Part shown: positions 8,327 through 16,869 of the stretch, in pieces | Position numbering within the stretch: position 1 is the first letter of the stretch | Layout of the letters: the number at the start of each line of letters is the position of its first letter | NCBI RefSeq assembly: GCF_000622225.1 | Contig: NZ_JHWD01000004.1 | Location: 248,001 to 312,000, forward strand | Direction: 5' to 3' | Length of the DNA: 64,000 nt | From: Roseomonas mucosa ATCC BAA-692 | Lineage (GTDB): Bacteria; Pseudomonadota; Alphaproteobacteria; Acetobacterales; Acetobacteraceae | Notes under the pieces: generated by a model | The model's input: only the letters and a program-made list of their open reading frames with translations | The model's database searches: none | Told to the model about the DNA's origin: nothing | Position numbers and translations under genes: made by a program

Positions 8327-9259
8327 TCAGTGGGCTTCGTCGAAATAGACGGAGGTGTTGTAGCTCGACCAGACCGGCCGGCCATCGCGCAGGGCGGGGG
8401 CGAAGCGGCAGCGCTTGATCCGGGTCCTGGCCCAGTCGTCCAGCGCGGGGAAGCCGCTGCTCACGGCCACCTTCGCCTCCACCACCCGGCCATTGTCGGA
8501 AAGCCGCAGCCGCAGCCCGACGAAGCCGGCGTTGCGGTGCCCGATCCCGGCCGGCGGCAGGCCGATGGCCTCCGCGCAGCCGGCGGCAGGCATGGCCGGG
8601 CCCCGGCTCTCTCCCGGCAGGCCGCCGCTGCCGGCCCCGAGCCGCAACCCGCCCACGGAAGCGTCGAGCGCCAGCTTCGCCCGCCCGGGATCGGGCTGCG
8701 GCGCGGCCTGGGCGGGCGGCGGCGGGGCGGGACGGCGTTGGGGCGGGCTGGGCGGCGGGGGCGGCAGGGGCAGCTCGTCCAGCGCCAGCGGCGAGGCACC
8801 CTGTCCCGGTGCGGGGGCGGCCACGGGCGACGGGAGATCGGGCGGCGGCAGGGGCAGGCTTCCCGCTTCCGGCGCGGGCGGCGTGTCCGGCGCGGCTTGG
8901 GCCGGGCCGGGCCGGGCCAGGGGCGGCACGGGGGCGGCCTCCGGGATGGGCGGCACAGGCGGGGTCTCCGGTGCCTCGGGCGGCGACGGGGAGGCCGGGG
9001 GCGGCAGCTCGGCCAGGCGCCGGGCGGTGCTGCCCTCCCCCTCCCCGACCCAGACCAGGGGGATGCCGGTCATCCGCACCGGCTCGTGCACCGCCTCCGG
9101 CGCCAGCAGCCCGAGCAGCGCCGCCAGCGCGGCGCCGTGCAGCAGCAGCGACAGCGGCGGCGCCCAGGCCGGCGCCCGGCCGAAGGTCCGGCGCAGGGGC
9201 CGTGCCCCGGGCCGCAACGGCCGCACGGCCTTTTCCGCAACGGGACGCGCCGCCTTCAT
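8327..9259 (-). CDS. tonB: TonB-like energy transducer
   Basis: A 310-residue TonB-family protein that passes proton-motive force to outer-membrane transporters. Seen: a basic cytoplasmic N-terminus, one transmembrane segment at about 34-53, a very long proline-rich periplasmic spacer (about 70-210), and a TonB C-terminal domain with GLRLRLSDNGRVVEAKVAVS and a final SYNTSVYF strand. No exbB/exbD or receptor is nearby. Its neighbour converts cobalamin, a classic TonB cargo, but that link is only positional. Confidence 0.85.
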   Translation of the reverse strand: MKAARPVAEKAVRPLRPGARPLRRTFGRAPAWAPPLSLLLHGAALAALLGLLAPEAVHEPVRMTGIPLVWVGEGEGSTARRLAELPPPASPSPPEAPETPPVPPIPEAAPVPPLARPGPAQAAPDTPPAPEAGSLPLPPPDLPSPVAAPAPGQGASPLALDELPLPPPPPSPPQRRPAPPPPAQAAPQPDPGRAKLALDASVGGLRLGAGSGGLPGESRGPAMPAAGCAEAIGLPPAGIGHRNAGFVGLRLRLSDNGRVVEAKVAVSSGFPALDDWARTRIKRCRFAPALRDGRPVWSSYNTSVYFDEAH

Positions 9260-9292
9260 GGCGAAGGGCCGGCGCCCGTCAGCACCACCGGC

Positions 9293-10186
9293 TCACAGCA
9301 CCACGACGCCGCTGTGCTTGGCCTTGCCGTCCGGCTCGACATGGATCGAGATCACCACGTTGCCGAGCTCCTGCTTCAGCGTGCCCTCGATCCGGTCGCA
9401 GATGCCGTGCGCCTCGTCCACCGACATGCCGCCGGGCACCACGAGGTGGAAGTCGATGAAGGTGAAGCGCCCGGCCCGGCGGGTGCGCAGGTCATGCGCC
9501 TCCAGCGCCCCGGTGGCATTGGCGGAAACATGCTCGCGGATCTGCGCCACCAGCTCCGGCGGCGCGGCCTCGTCCATCAGCCCGCCGACGCTTTCGCGGA
9601 GCAGGCGCAGGCCGGAGAAGAGGATCATCACCGCCGTCACGCCCGCCATCAGGGGGTCGAGCCAGAGCAGCCCCGTCACCGTGACCAGGAAGACGCCGAT
9701 CACCACCCCGACCGAGGTGACGACATCGGCCATCAGGTAGTGCGAATCGGCCACCAGGGCCGGGGAGCCGAGCCGCTTGCCACGCCGGCGCAGGATCGTC
9801 GCCCAGACCACGTTCACCAGCGCCGCGGCGATGGACAGCACCAGGCCGATCATCGGCCGGTCCGGCGCCCGCGGGTTCTGCCAGGCGGTCCAGACCTCCT
9901 GCAGGATCAGCGTGGCCGCGACCACGATCAGCGCCCCCTCCAGCACGGCGGAGAAGTATTCCGCCTTGGCATGGCCATAAGGGTGGTTGTCGTCCGCCGG
10001 CATGGCCGAATAGCGCACGGCCATCAACGCGGCCGAGGCGGCGGCCACGTTCACCACCGTCTCCAGCATCTCCGCGAAGAAGGCGGTGCTGCCCGTGATC
10101 CACCAGGCCACCCCTTTCAGGGACAGCACGAAGAGGCCCACAGCCAGGCTGGTCCAGGCGGTGCGTTCGGTCAGCGAGAGCGACAT
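9293..10186 (-). CDS. Cation diffusion facilitator (FieF-like), altered TM2 metal site
   Basis: A 297-residue CDF exporter for divalent metals, with six predicted membrane segments and a cytoplasmic C-terminal domain (residues ~205-297). Seen: ADDNHPYGHAKAEYFSA after TM2, closely matching FieF, and an SHYLMAD HxxxD site in TM5. The TM2 aspartate pair (DSLVD in E. coli FieF) reads ETVVN, so the canonical DxxxD is ExxxN. That should change metal geometry or selectivity, but the substrate cannot be predicted from sequence. It ends 33 bp before the tonB-like gene begins on the same strand. Confidence 0.88.
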   Translation of the reverse strand: MSLSLTERTAWTSLAVGLFVLSLKGVAWWITGSTAFFAEMLETVVNVAAASAALMAVRYSAMPADDNHPYGHAKAEYFSAVLEGALIVVAATLILQEVWTAWQNPRAPDRPMIGLVLSIAAALVNVVWATILRRRGKRLGSPALVADSHYLMADVVTSVGVVIGVFLVTVTGLLWLDPLMAGVTAVMILFSGLRLLRESVGGLMDEAAPPELVAQIREHVSANATGALEAHDLRTRRAGRFTFIDFHLVVPGGMSVDEAHGICDRIEGTLKQELGNVVISIHVEPDGKAKHSGVVVL

Positions 10187-10210
10187 AGGGCGGGCATAGC
10201 CCGTCCCCGG

Positions 10211-13200
10211 TCAGACTGAGAAGTATTTCGCGCGGGGGTGGTGCAACACGATCGCAGAGGTTGACTGCTCCGGATGAAGCTGGTGCTCATCGGAAAGGCT
10301 CACGCCGATCCGCTCCGCGCCGAGCAGCTTCAGCAGCCCTTCCTGGTCCTCCAGCCGCGGGCAGGCCGGGTAGCCGAAGGAATAGCGGCCGCCGCGATAG
10401 CCCTGCTGCAGCATCCGGTCCATGTCGCGGTCATCCTCGCCCGCATAGCCCCATTCGGCACGGATGCGCTTGTGGACATATTCCGCCATCGCCTCCGCCA
10501 TCTCCACCGACAGGCCGTGCAGGTAGAGGTAGTCCTGGTAGCGGTTGCCCTCGAACCACTCCCGCGCCACGTCGGAGGCCTTCTGGCCCACCGTCACGAC
10601 CTGGAGCCCGATGACATCGCGGCTCTCCGGCCCTTCCTGCACATCGCGCACGAAATCCGCGATGCACTCGCCATCCTGCTTCGGCTGGCGTGGCAGGGTG
10701 ACGCGCCAGGCCTCGGTCACGCCGTCCTCCTCGAAGAGGATCAGGTCGTTGCCCTGCCCGGCGCATTTCCAGTAGCCATAGATGGCCTGCGGATGGAGGA
10801 TGCTTTCCGCCTCGGTCAGCGCCAGCATGCGCTTGAGCACCGGGCGCAGCTCCTGCTTGGCCCAGCCGAGGAAATCCTCCAGCGAGCGGCCCTGCTTCCG
10901 GAAGCCCCATTGGAACTGGTAGAGCGAGCGCTCGTTGATGAAGGGGATGATCGCCTTGGGCGGCGCCTCGATCACCCGGGCACCCCAGAAGGGCGGCGCG
11001 GGCACGGCCTCGCCCTCCGTCACCCGCTTCCGCCGCGCCTGCGCCTCGTTGACATCCACGGGCGCGAAGCCGCGCGGGTCCGCGATGCCCAGCGTGCGCT
11101 TCTCGTTCTTCGACTTGCCGGCGCGGCGCGACTGCAGGGCGGCGAGATAGCCGTCGAAGTCGTTGCCCATCACGCGGTCCATCAGGTGCAGCCCGTCGAA
11201 GGCATCGCGGGCATAGGCGACACGGCCCGTCGTTCCGTCCTTGGCATAGGCGCGGACGCAGTCATCCTCGACATAGTTGCGCGTCAGCGCCGCGCCGCCG
11301 AGCAGCACCGGCACCTCCAGCCCCTGGCGCGCCATCTCCTCCAGGTTCTCGCGCATCACCACGGTGGACTTCACCAGCAGGCCGGACATGCCGATGGCAT
11401 TGGCGCGGTGCGCCTTCACCGCCTCCATCATCTGCTGCAAGGGAACCTTGATGCCGAGATTGACGACCTTGTAGCCGTTGTTGGTCAGGATGATGTCGAC
11501 AAGGTTCTTGCCGATGTCGTGGACGTCGCCCTTCACGGTGGCGAGGACGATGGTGCCCTTCTCCTGCCCCTCGGCCCGCTCCATATGCGGTTCGAGATAG
11601 GCGACCGCCGTCTTCATCGTCTCGGCGGACTGCAGCACGAAGGGAAGCTGCATCTTGCCGGCGCCGAACAGCTCGCCCACCGTCTTCATGCCGTCCAGCA
11701 GCAGCTCGTTGATGATGGCGAGCGGCGTGTGCCCGGCCGCCATGGCGGCGGCGAGGTCGTCCTCCAGCCCCTTGCGGTCGCCATCGACGATCCGCTCCTT
11801 CAGCCGTCCCTCGACGGTCTCGGCCTTCTTGCGTGCGCCCATGTCGGCCGCCTTGCGGCCGGCGAACAGCTCCAGCAGCTTCTGCAAGGGGTCGTAGCCC
11901 TCGCTGCGCCGGTCATAGATCAGGTCCTCCGCGACCTTCACCTCCTCCGGCGGGATCAGGTGCAGCGGCTTGATCTTGCTGACATGCACGATGGCGCCGG
12001 TCATCCCCGCCTTCACCGCATGGTCCAGGAAGACCGAATTCAGCACATGCCGCGCCGCCGGGTTCAGGCCGAAGGAGATATTGCTCAGGCCCAGGATGAT
12101 CTGGATGTCCGGGAACCGTTCCCGGATCATGCGGATGCCCTCCAGCGTCCAGAGGCCGAGCTTGCGGTCGTCCTCGTTGCCGGTGGCGATGGTGAAGGTC
12201 AGCGGGTCGATCATCAGGTCCGACTGCGGCAGCCCGTGCCGGTCGCAGGCGAACTCCACCAGCCGCGTGGCGATGCGGAGCTTGTCCTCCGCCGTCTTCG
12301 CCATGCCGACCTCGTCGATGGTCAGCGCGATCACCGCGGCGCCGAACTTCCTGGCCAGGATCATGCGGTCCGTCGCATGGCCCTCGCCATCCTCGAAGTT
12401 GATCGAGTTGATGATCGGCTTGCCGCCATGCAGCTTCAGCGAGGCCTCGATCACCGGGGTCTCGGTGGAATCGATCACCAGCGGCGCGTTCACCGCGCCG
12501 GTGAAGCGGCGGATCACCTCGCTCATCTCCGCCATCTCGTCGCGGCCGACGAAGGCGGTGCAGACATCGAGGGAGTTCGAGCCCTCGGCCACCTGCTCGC
12601 GCCCCATGGCGACGCAGCCATCCCAGTCATGCGCCGCCTGCCGCTCCCGCCAGGCCTTGGAACCGTTGGCGTTGCAGCGCTCGCCGATGGAGAAGTACGC
12701 GTTCTCCTGCCGCAGCGCCGTGGCGCCGTAGAGGCTGGCGACCGAGGGCACCCAGACCGGCTTGCGCGGCACCGGCACCGGCCGGTGCGAAGCCCCGCCA
12801 TGCCGGCGCAGCATCGCGTCCAGCGCCTGGATATGCGGCGTCGAGGTGCCGCAGCAGCCGCCGATCAGGTTCACCCCGTCCTCGGTGACGAAGCGCTCCA
12901 TCCAGCTCGCCATCTCCGCCGCGCCCAGCGGGTAGTGCGTCCTGCCGTCCACCAGCTCCGGCAGGCCGGCATTCGGCTGAACCGAGATCAGCCCGCGCCA
13001 GGAACCGGCGAGGTAGCGGACATGCTCCGCCATCTCCTGCGGGCCGGTGGCGCAGTTGAGGCCGATCAGCGGCACGTCCAGCGCGTCGATCACCGTCGCG
13101 GCGGCGGCGATGTCGGGGCCGACCAGCAGCGTGCCGGTGGTCTCCACCGTCACCTGCACGAAGATCGGGATGTCGCTGCCCGCCTCGCGCTTCGCCGCCT

Positions 13201-13723
13201 TGGCCGCATTGACGGCCGCCTTGATGAAGAGCGTGTCCTGGTTGGTCTCGGTCAGCAGCGCATCGGCGCCGCCGGCGATCAGCCCGCGGCACTGCTCCAG
13301 CAGCGCGGCCTCCAGCCGGTCGTACTCGATATGCCCCAGGCTCGGCAGCTTGGTGCCCGGGCCGATATCGCCGATCACCCAGCGGTGGCGCCCATCGGCG
13401 AAGCTCTCCGCCGCCTCGCGCGCCAGCTCCACCGAGAGCTTGTTGATCTCGAAGGCACGGTCGCCGAGCTCGAACTCCTCCAGCGTGATCGGCGAGCCGC
13501 CGAAGCTGTTGGTGAGCACCATGTCCGACCCGGCCTCGTAGTAGCCGCGATGGATCTCGCGAACCAGTTCGGGGCGGGACAGGTTCAGCACCTCGGTGCA
13601 GTTCTCCTTGCCCCAGTAGTCCTTCTCGACATCCAGGGTGAGGGCCTGCACGCGCGAGCCCATGCCCCCGTCGCAGAGCAGGACGCGTTCGCGCAGGGCT
13701 TCGAGCAGGTGGGGACGGGACAT
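10211..13723 (-). CDS. metH: Cobalamin-dependent methionine synthase MetH
   Basis: A full-length 1170-residue enzyme transferring the methyl group of methyltetrahydrofolate to homocysteine through cobalamin. Four modules are visible: homocysteine/zinc domain (about 1-330, GGCCGTS near 285), methyltetrahydrofolate-binding domain (about 345-620), cobalamin cap and Rossmann domain (about 640-890, with the GDVHDIGKN cobalt-ligand motif near 732), and the C-terminal SAM-dependent reactivation domain (about 920-1170). The ATG overlaps the stop codon of the upstream regulator (TGATG), so translation is coupled; a GTG one codon earlier is also possible. It is probably controlled by the operator at 14718. 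Confidence 0.95.
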   Translation of the reverse strand: MSRPHLLEALRERVLLCDGGMGSRVQALTLDVEKDYWGKENCTEVLNLSRPELVREIHRGYYEAGSDMVLTNSFGGSPITLEEFELGDRAFEINKLSVELAREAAESFADGRHRWVIGDIGPGTKLPSLGHIEYDRLEAALLEQCRGLIAGGADALLTETNQDTLFIKAAVNAAKAAKREAGSDIPIFVQVTVETTGTLLVGPDIAAAATVIDALDVPLIGLNCATGPQEMAEHVRYLAGSWRGLISVQPNAGLPELVDGRTHYPLGAAEMASWMERFVTEDGVNLIGGCCGTSTPHIQALDAMLRRHGGASHRPVPVPRKPVWVPSVASLYGATALRQENAYFSIGERCNANGSKAWRERQAAHDWDGCVAMGREQVAEGSNSLDVCTAFVGRDEMAEMSEVIRRFTGAVNAPLVIDSTETPVIEASLKLHGGKPIINSINFEDGEGHATDRMILARKFGAAVIALTIDEVGMAKTAEDKLRIATRLVEFACDRHGLPQSDLMIDPLTFTIATGNEDDRKLGLWTLEGIRMIRERFPDIQIILGLSNISFGLNPAARHVLNSVFLDHAVKAGMTGAIVHVSKIKPLHLIPPEEVKVAEDLIYDRRSEGYDPLQKLLELFAGRKAADMGARKKAETVEGRLKERIVDGDRKGLEDDLAAAMAAGHTPLAIINELLLDGMKTVGELFGAGKMQLPFVLQSAETMKTAVAYLEPHMERAEGQEKGTIVLATVKGDVHDIGKNLVDIILTNNGYKVVNLGIKVPLQQMMEAVKAHRANAIGMSGLLVKSTVVMRENLEEMARQGLEVPVLLGGAALTRNYVEDDCVRAYAKDGTTGRVAYARDAFDGLHLMDRVMGNDFDGYLAALQSRRAGKSKNEKRTLGIADPRGFAPVDVNEAQARRKRVTEGEAVPAPPFWGARVIEAPPKAIIPFINERSLYQFQWGFRKQGRSLEDFLGWAKQELRPVLKRMLALTEAESILHPQAIYGYWKCAGQGNDLILFEEDGVTEAWRVTLPRQPKQDGECIADFVRDVQEGPESRDVIGLQVVTVGQKASDVAREWFEGNRYQDYLYLHGLSVEMAEAMAEYVHKRIRAEWGYAGEDDRDMDRMLQQGYRGGRYSFGYPACPRLEDQEGLLKLLGAERIGVSLSDEHQLHPEQSTSAIVLHHPRAKYFSV

Positions 13724-14706
13724 CACGGAGCCTCGGTTGCGGCGGGCGTGGAAAGGGACGCGGCGGCCGGCAGGCGGGTGGCGGGCCAGAGGCGCACTTC
13801 CAGCGCCCCCTCCCCCCCCATGGCTGCCGTCCGGGCGGGAAGCGGGGCGCAGCCGGCGGCGCCGAGCCAGCCGGCGATCTGGGCATCGTCGAAGCCGGGC
13901 CAGCGATGTGCCTGCCGCGCCAGCAGCTCGCCGCGCTTATGCGGGGCGAGGTCGGCGATCAGCAGCCGGCCGCCGGGCGCGAGCACGCGGGCGGCCTCGG
14001 CCAGCACCGCTGCTGGGTCCTCGGCATAGTGCAGCACCATCTGCAGCGTGACGGTGTCGAAGGAGGAATCGGCGATCGGCAGCCGGTACATATCCGCCTG
14101 CCGCACCGCGCAGTGCTGTGCTAACCCGCGCTCGGCCAGCCGGGCGCGGGCCAGGGCCAGCATGGCGCGGGAGGCATCGACGCCCAGGGCGGTGTCGGGG
14201 GCCGCCCCGGCCCGCCCGGCGGTCAGCTCCAGCAGGCGACCGGTGCCGGTGCCGATATCCAGCAGGCGCCCGGGGCGTGCCGGCAGGGCCTCCAGCAGCG
14301 CCGCCTCGATGGCGGCGGCGGGCAGGCCCAGGGCACGCATCTCGTCCCAGTCCGAGCCCTGGCGCTGGAAGGTCTCGGAGGCCTCGCGCGCCCGCTCCGC
14401 CGCCAGCCGCGCCGCGGCGCGCCGGTCGGCGGCGAGCTGCGCGTCTTCCTCCGGCAGCCGCGCCGCGATCATGTGGGCGAGGCCGGCCTCGGCGGGGACC
14501 TGGAAATAGACGTTGGCCCCTTCCGGCATCCGGTGCAGCAGCCCGGCCTCGGTCAGCAGCCGAAGATGGCGCGACAGGCGGGGCTGGGACTGGCCGAGCA
14601 GGGCGCAGAGGTCGGACACGCACCAGGCCCCCCGGGCGCAGAGGGCCAGGAGGCGAAGGCGCGTCGGCTCGGCGGCGGCACGAAGCTGGGCGAGAAGTTC
14701 TTCCAC
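13723..14706 (-). CDS. sahR: SahR-like ArsR-family regulator fused to SAM-dependent methyltransferase
   Basis: A 327-residue two-domain protein. Residues 1-85 form an ArsR/SmtB winged helix (PTRLRLLALCA, CVSDLCALLGQSQPRLSRHLRLL). Residues about 145-280 form a class I methyltransferase with the DIGTGTGRLLEL motif I and the VTLQMVLHYAEDP region. Proteobacterial proteins of this build next to metH/metF include SahR, which senses S-adenosylhomocysteine and represses methyl-cycle genes. The GTG at 14706 is chosen because it starts at the conserved ArsR domain; no strong ribosome-binding site separates it from the 22-bp palindrome, so the leader may be very short. Overlap with metH implies autoregulation of both genes. 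Ligand identity is inferred from context. Confidence 0.8.
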   Translation of the reverse strand: MEELLAQLRAAAEPTRLRLLALCARGAWCVSDLCALLGQSQPRLSRHLRLLTEAGLLHRMPEGANVYFQVPAEAGLAHMIAARLPEEDAQLAADRRAAARLAAERAREASETFQRQGSDWDEMRALGLPAAAIEAALLEALPARPGRLLDIGTGTGRLLELTAGRAGAAPDTALGVDASRAMLALARARLAERGLAQHCAVRQADMYRLPIADSSFDTVTLQMVLHYAEDPAAVLAEAARVLAPGGRLLIADLAPHKRGELLARQAHRWPGFDDAQIAGWLGAAGCAPLPARTAAMGGEGALEVRLWPATRLPAAASLSTPAATEAP

Positions 14707-14717
14707 GGCTGGACAAT

Positions 14718-14739
14718 GACATAAAGATATCCTTATGTC
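14718..14739. promoter_or_regulatory. 22-bp near-perfect palindrome, candidate SahR operator
   Basis: GACATAAAGATATCCTTATGTC is a 22-bp inverted repeat centred on GATATC with a single mismatched pair. It lies 11 bases before the GTG of the ArsR-methyltransferase gene and 6 bases before the ATG of the divergent CxCC protein, so one bound dimer could control both directions. The CATAAAGATATC-type core resembles sites I recall for alphaproteobacterial SahR regulons; that match is from memory. Confidence 0.75.
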
Positions 14740-14745
14740 GAGTGG

Positions 14746-15117
14746 ATGGTCTGGAACCTCGATGCCCGTATCCCCCTCTCGCCGCTGCCTGACATGACCG
14801 CGCTGCAGCAGGCGCTCCAGGCAGGTCCGCCCGCCGCCCTGTTGCTGCCGGAGGGCCATCCCAGCCTTGGCGGGGCGGTCGCCACCGCCCGCTTCCAGCC
14901 CTTCGCCAGCCATGCGGTGGCCTGCGCCTGCTGCGGCGGCAGATCACCCGTGGCCCAGGCGCTGGATCGCCTCTTCCTGGATCGCGTGCGCGGCACCTGC
15001 CCCTGGTTCGACCGCGTCCTCGCCCTGGCGGACACGCCGGAGGCAGCCGCCATGCTGCAAGGGGCGCTTCGCCAGGATGCGGTGGTCGCGGCACGCTTCC
15101 GGAGGGATGGCCTCTGA
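14746..15117 (+). CDS. Small hypothetical protein with CxCC motif
   Basis: A 123-residue protein of unknown function. Residues about 50-123 look conserved in style: AVACACCGGRSPVAQALDRL, a CxCC pair that could bind a metal, then RGTCPWFDRVLALA with another cysteine, and a helical C-terminus ending in VVAARFRRDGL. It is divergent from the sahR-metH operon and its ATG abuts the operator, so it may be co-regulated. A later ATG at 14794 is an alternative start. I have the impression of similar proteins beside CobW-type metallochaperones, but nothing here confirms that. Confidence 0.6.
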   Translation: MVWNLDARIPLSPLPDMTALQQALQAGPPAALLLPEGHPSLGGAVATARFQPFASHAVACACCGGRSPVAQALDRLFLDRVRGTCPWFDRVLALADTPEAAAMLQGALRQDAVVAARFRRDGL

Positions 15118-15248
15118 AAAGTCGTATTAGCGTCCGGTGCTATTCCGTTTACGTTTCGATTTCGAAATTATAAGCTTGGGAAACGAAGCCCGCGCTCCGG
15201 CTACAGGCTGGAGAGGGCTCGACAACATCCTCGTGGGGCGCCCCTCCC
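15118..15248. promoter_or_regulatory. AT-rich leader before the 15.2-16.7 kb gene pair
   Basis: The stretch 15140-15175 is AT-rich against a 70% GC background. It contains the palindrome ATTTCGAAAT (15159-15168) followed directly by TATAAG, which could be a -10 element; a good -35 at 16-18 bp spacing is not evident. It is the likely promoter of the membrane-protein/protease pair. Confidence 0.35.
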
Positions 15249-16127
15249 ATGTCAGACTCAGATGCCGACGTCGCGGCCCGCCTTGCGATACTCGAAGAAC
15301 GCACCAAGCCGAAGTCGAAGAACTGGATGGATTACATCAAGGATTGGTCCGGCCTCATCAGCGCGCTTGTGGTGATCGGCATCAGCTACCCTATCGGGGC
15401 CTGGAACTTCTTCATCGTATCGCCAAAAGCGAAGGTGGAAAGCGAGGTCCAGCAGCTTCGCGATGTCGTCCTACAGCTTTCCGACCTGGAGGCACGCTAT
15501 GCACAGTACTATTCGGGCATCAGGGAACCACAACTGAAAAGCTTGTATTCTAATGCCATGGGGTCACAGCGCTCAGCCATCATTGCACGCTCCCTAGAAC
15601 TACTGAAGAAGCGCCACTCGGCACTGACCGTGCAGGAAGAGGTCTTGCTTGGGTATAATCTTGGCCAAGCCGGTCTCTACGATGATTCCGACAAAGTGCT
15701 CCGGAGCGCCCAGAACAAGGCAATCGAGCACAACTCATCCCAGCTTATCCAGCTCGTCGCAGAAACACACCGGCTGCAAGGCATGTCATATTCGACCCGG
15801 GGTGGAGCCGACCAGAAGGCCAAGACCAGGGCCGCTTATGCGGCAAGCATTCACCTTCTGCTCGCGATGGATGGCGATGCTCCTCGGCTTCAGGCGGCCA
15901 ACACTGCTTTCGAATGGTCGCTCATCGAGTTACGTCAAGGCGATCAGCTTTGTGGCGAGAGGCTGGCGCAGTGGGCTCGCCAGACACTCGACCGGCTTCG
16001 CATGATCGGTCCAGCCGCTGCGGACATGCTGGCGACCTACGAAGACCTTTCCAGACGTGTCATTCCCGCCGACACCCTGAGCCGCGATGGCTGTCCGGCG
16101 ACGGAAACCGAATGGCTCCAGAGCTAG
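15249..16127 (+). CDS. Membrane-anchored helical-repeat hypothetical protein
   Basis: A 292-residue protein with a short charged N-terminus, one transmembrane segment at about 34-57, then a mostly helical C-terminal part. A coiled-coil-like stretch (about 60-90) is followed by TPR-like helices (SALTVQEEVLLGYNLGQAGLYDDSDKVLR, split across two helices) and a C-terminal DGCPATETEW tail. Base composition is clearly less GC-rich than the flanks and codon choice is more relaxed, suggesting transfer. The next gene starts 2 bp after its stop, so the two form a transcription unit. No family name could be assigned. Confidence 0.65.
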   Translation: MSDSDADVAARLAILEERTKPKSKNWMDYIKDWSGLISALVVIGISYPIGAWNFFIVSPKAKVESEVQQLRDVVLQLSDLEARYAQYYSGIREPQLKSLYSNAMGSQRSAIIARSLELLKKRHSALTVQEEVLLGYNLGQAGLYDDSDKVLRSAQNKAIEHNSSQLIQLVAETHRLQGMSYSTRGGADQKAKTRAAYAASIHLLLAMDGDAPRLQAANTAFEWSLIELRQGDQLCGERLAQWARQTLDRLRMIGPAAADMLATYEDLSRRVIPADTLSRDGCPATETEWLQS

Positions 16128-16129
16128 CC

Positions 16130-16708
16130 ATGCAGAACCCGATCCCCCGCCGGCGGATCGCGGTGTCGATCGCCGCCATCCTGTCCTGCTCCCGGACCGC
16201 TTCGCCCCAATTCGCCCCCATCGATCTCGGCATTCCTAATATCCAGCAGCAAACCCCTGTCTGGTGCTGGGTGGCTGTGGTGGAGCAGGTCCTCCGATGG
16301 AAAACCGGCCGAAGCCCGAGCCAGGGCGAACTCGTCTCCATTGCCAATGGCTGGCCACCACAGACCTGTCTCTTTCCACCCAATCCCATGATCGCCAATC
16401 AGTGCATGCGGACTGGTGGGTTGCATGAGATTGGCGCTCTCCTAGGTATGTTCGGCGGTGGCATGACCTCGCTAGCGCCACCGGCCTCGCCAAACGTCAT
16501 TTACCAGCAAATCATGAACGGACGGGCCATCATTCTGGCCCTGCAAAGCACACCGTTCACTGGCCATGTGGTTGTGCTGCGGGGGATCATTCCCGCTCAA
16601 AATCCGCTTTTCATTATCAACGACCCAATGGGCTGGAACAACTTCAGCCAGCCATGGCCCTTTTCTTCACTGATCCAGGTCTGGCGAAGCGCGATCGTCG
16701 TCGCATGA
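16130..16708 (+). CDS. Exported papain-like cysteine protease (C39/C70-like)
   Basis: A 192-residue putative secreted peptidase. Seen: an N-terminal export signal (basic RRR then AVSIAAILSC; the cysteine at 20 could even be a lipid anchor, although the lipobox is weak), then the papain-like nucleophile motif QQQTPVWCW with Cys46 and an upstream glutamine for the oxyanion hole, GHVVVLRG with His146, and INDPMG with Asn164/Asp165. This pattern resembles the AvrRpt2-type papain-like family. The start follows the previous stop by 2 bp; an in-frame ATG at 16112 overlapping the upstream gene is an alternative. Substrate is unknown. Co-transcription with a membrane-anchored helical protein suggests a joint envelope or extracellular role. 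Confidence 0.72.
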   Translation: MQNPIPRRRIAVSIAAILSCSRTASPQFAPIDLGIPNIQQQTPVWCWVAVVEQVLRWKTGRSPSQGELVSIANGWPPQTCLFPPNPMIANQCMRTGGLHEIGALLGMFGGGMTSLAPPASPNVIYQQIMNGRAIILALQSTPFTGHVVVLRGIIPAQNPLFIINDPMGWNNFSQPWPFSSLIQVWRSAIVVA

Positions 16709-16869
16709 AGCGGGCACTGCCGCGACGTTGGAACAGGGAGTGTTGAGCGGCCGTAACCGGTTCCATCCCGGCGGACAACCAACTCCCGGATCCTTTGCAG
16801 CAGCGATGGCCGGGCCTACAGAGGTCTTTGGAAACTCAGAAAATCCATCCTATCCAAGGACCATGCGGC

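Noticed and set aside
10274-14029. 1251-codon open frame opposite metH
   Set aside because: Shadow of metH and the regulator; composition is His/Leu/Arg-biased and lacks domains.
14707-14790. SAM, SAH or cobalamin riboswitch before metH
   Set aside because: The leader is too short and shows only a DNA-type palindrome, no riboswitch core.
15249-16708. Toxin-antitoxin or toxin-immunity assignment for the low-GC pair
   Set aside because: Sizes, membrane anchor and export signal do not match known pairs and no toxic fold was recognised.
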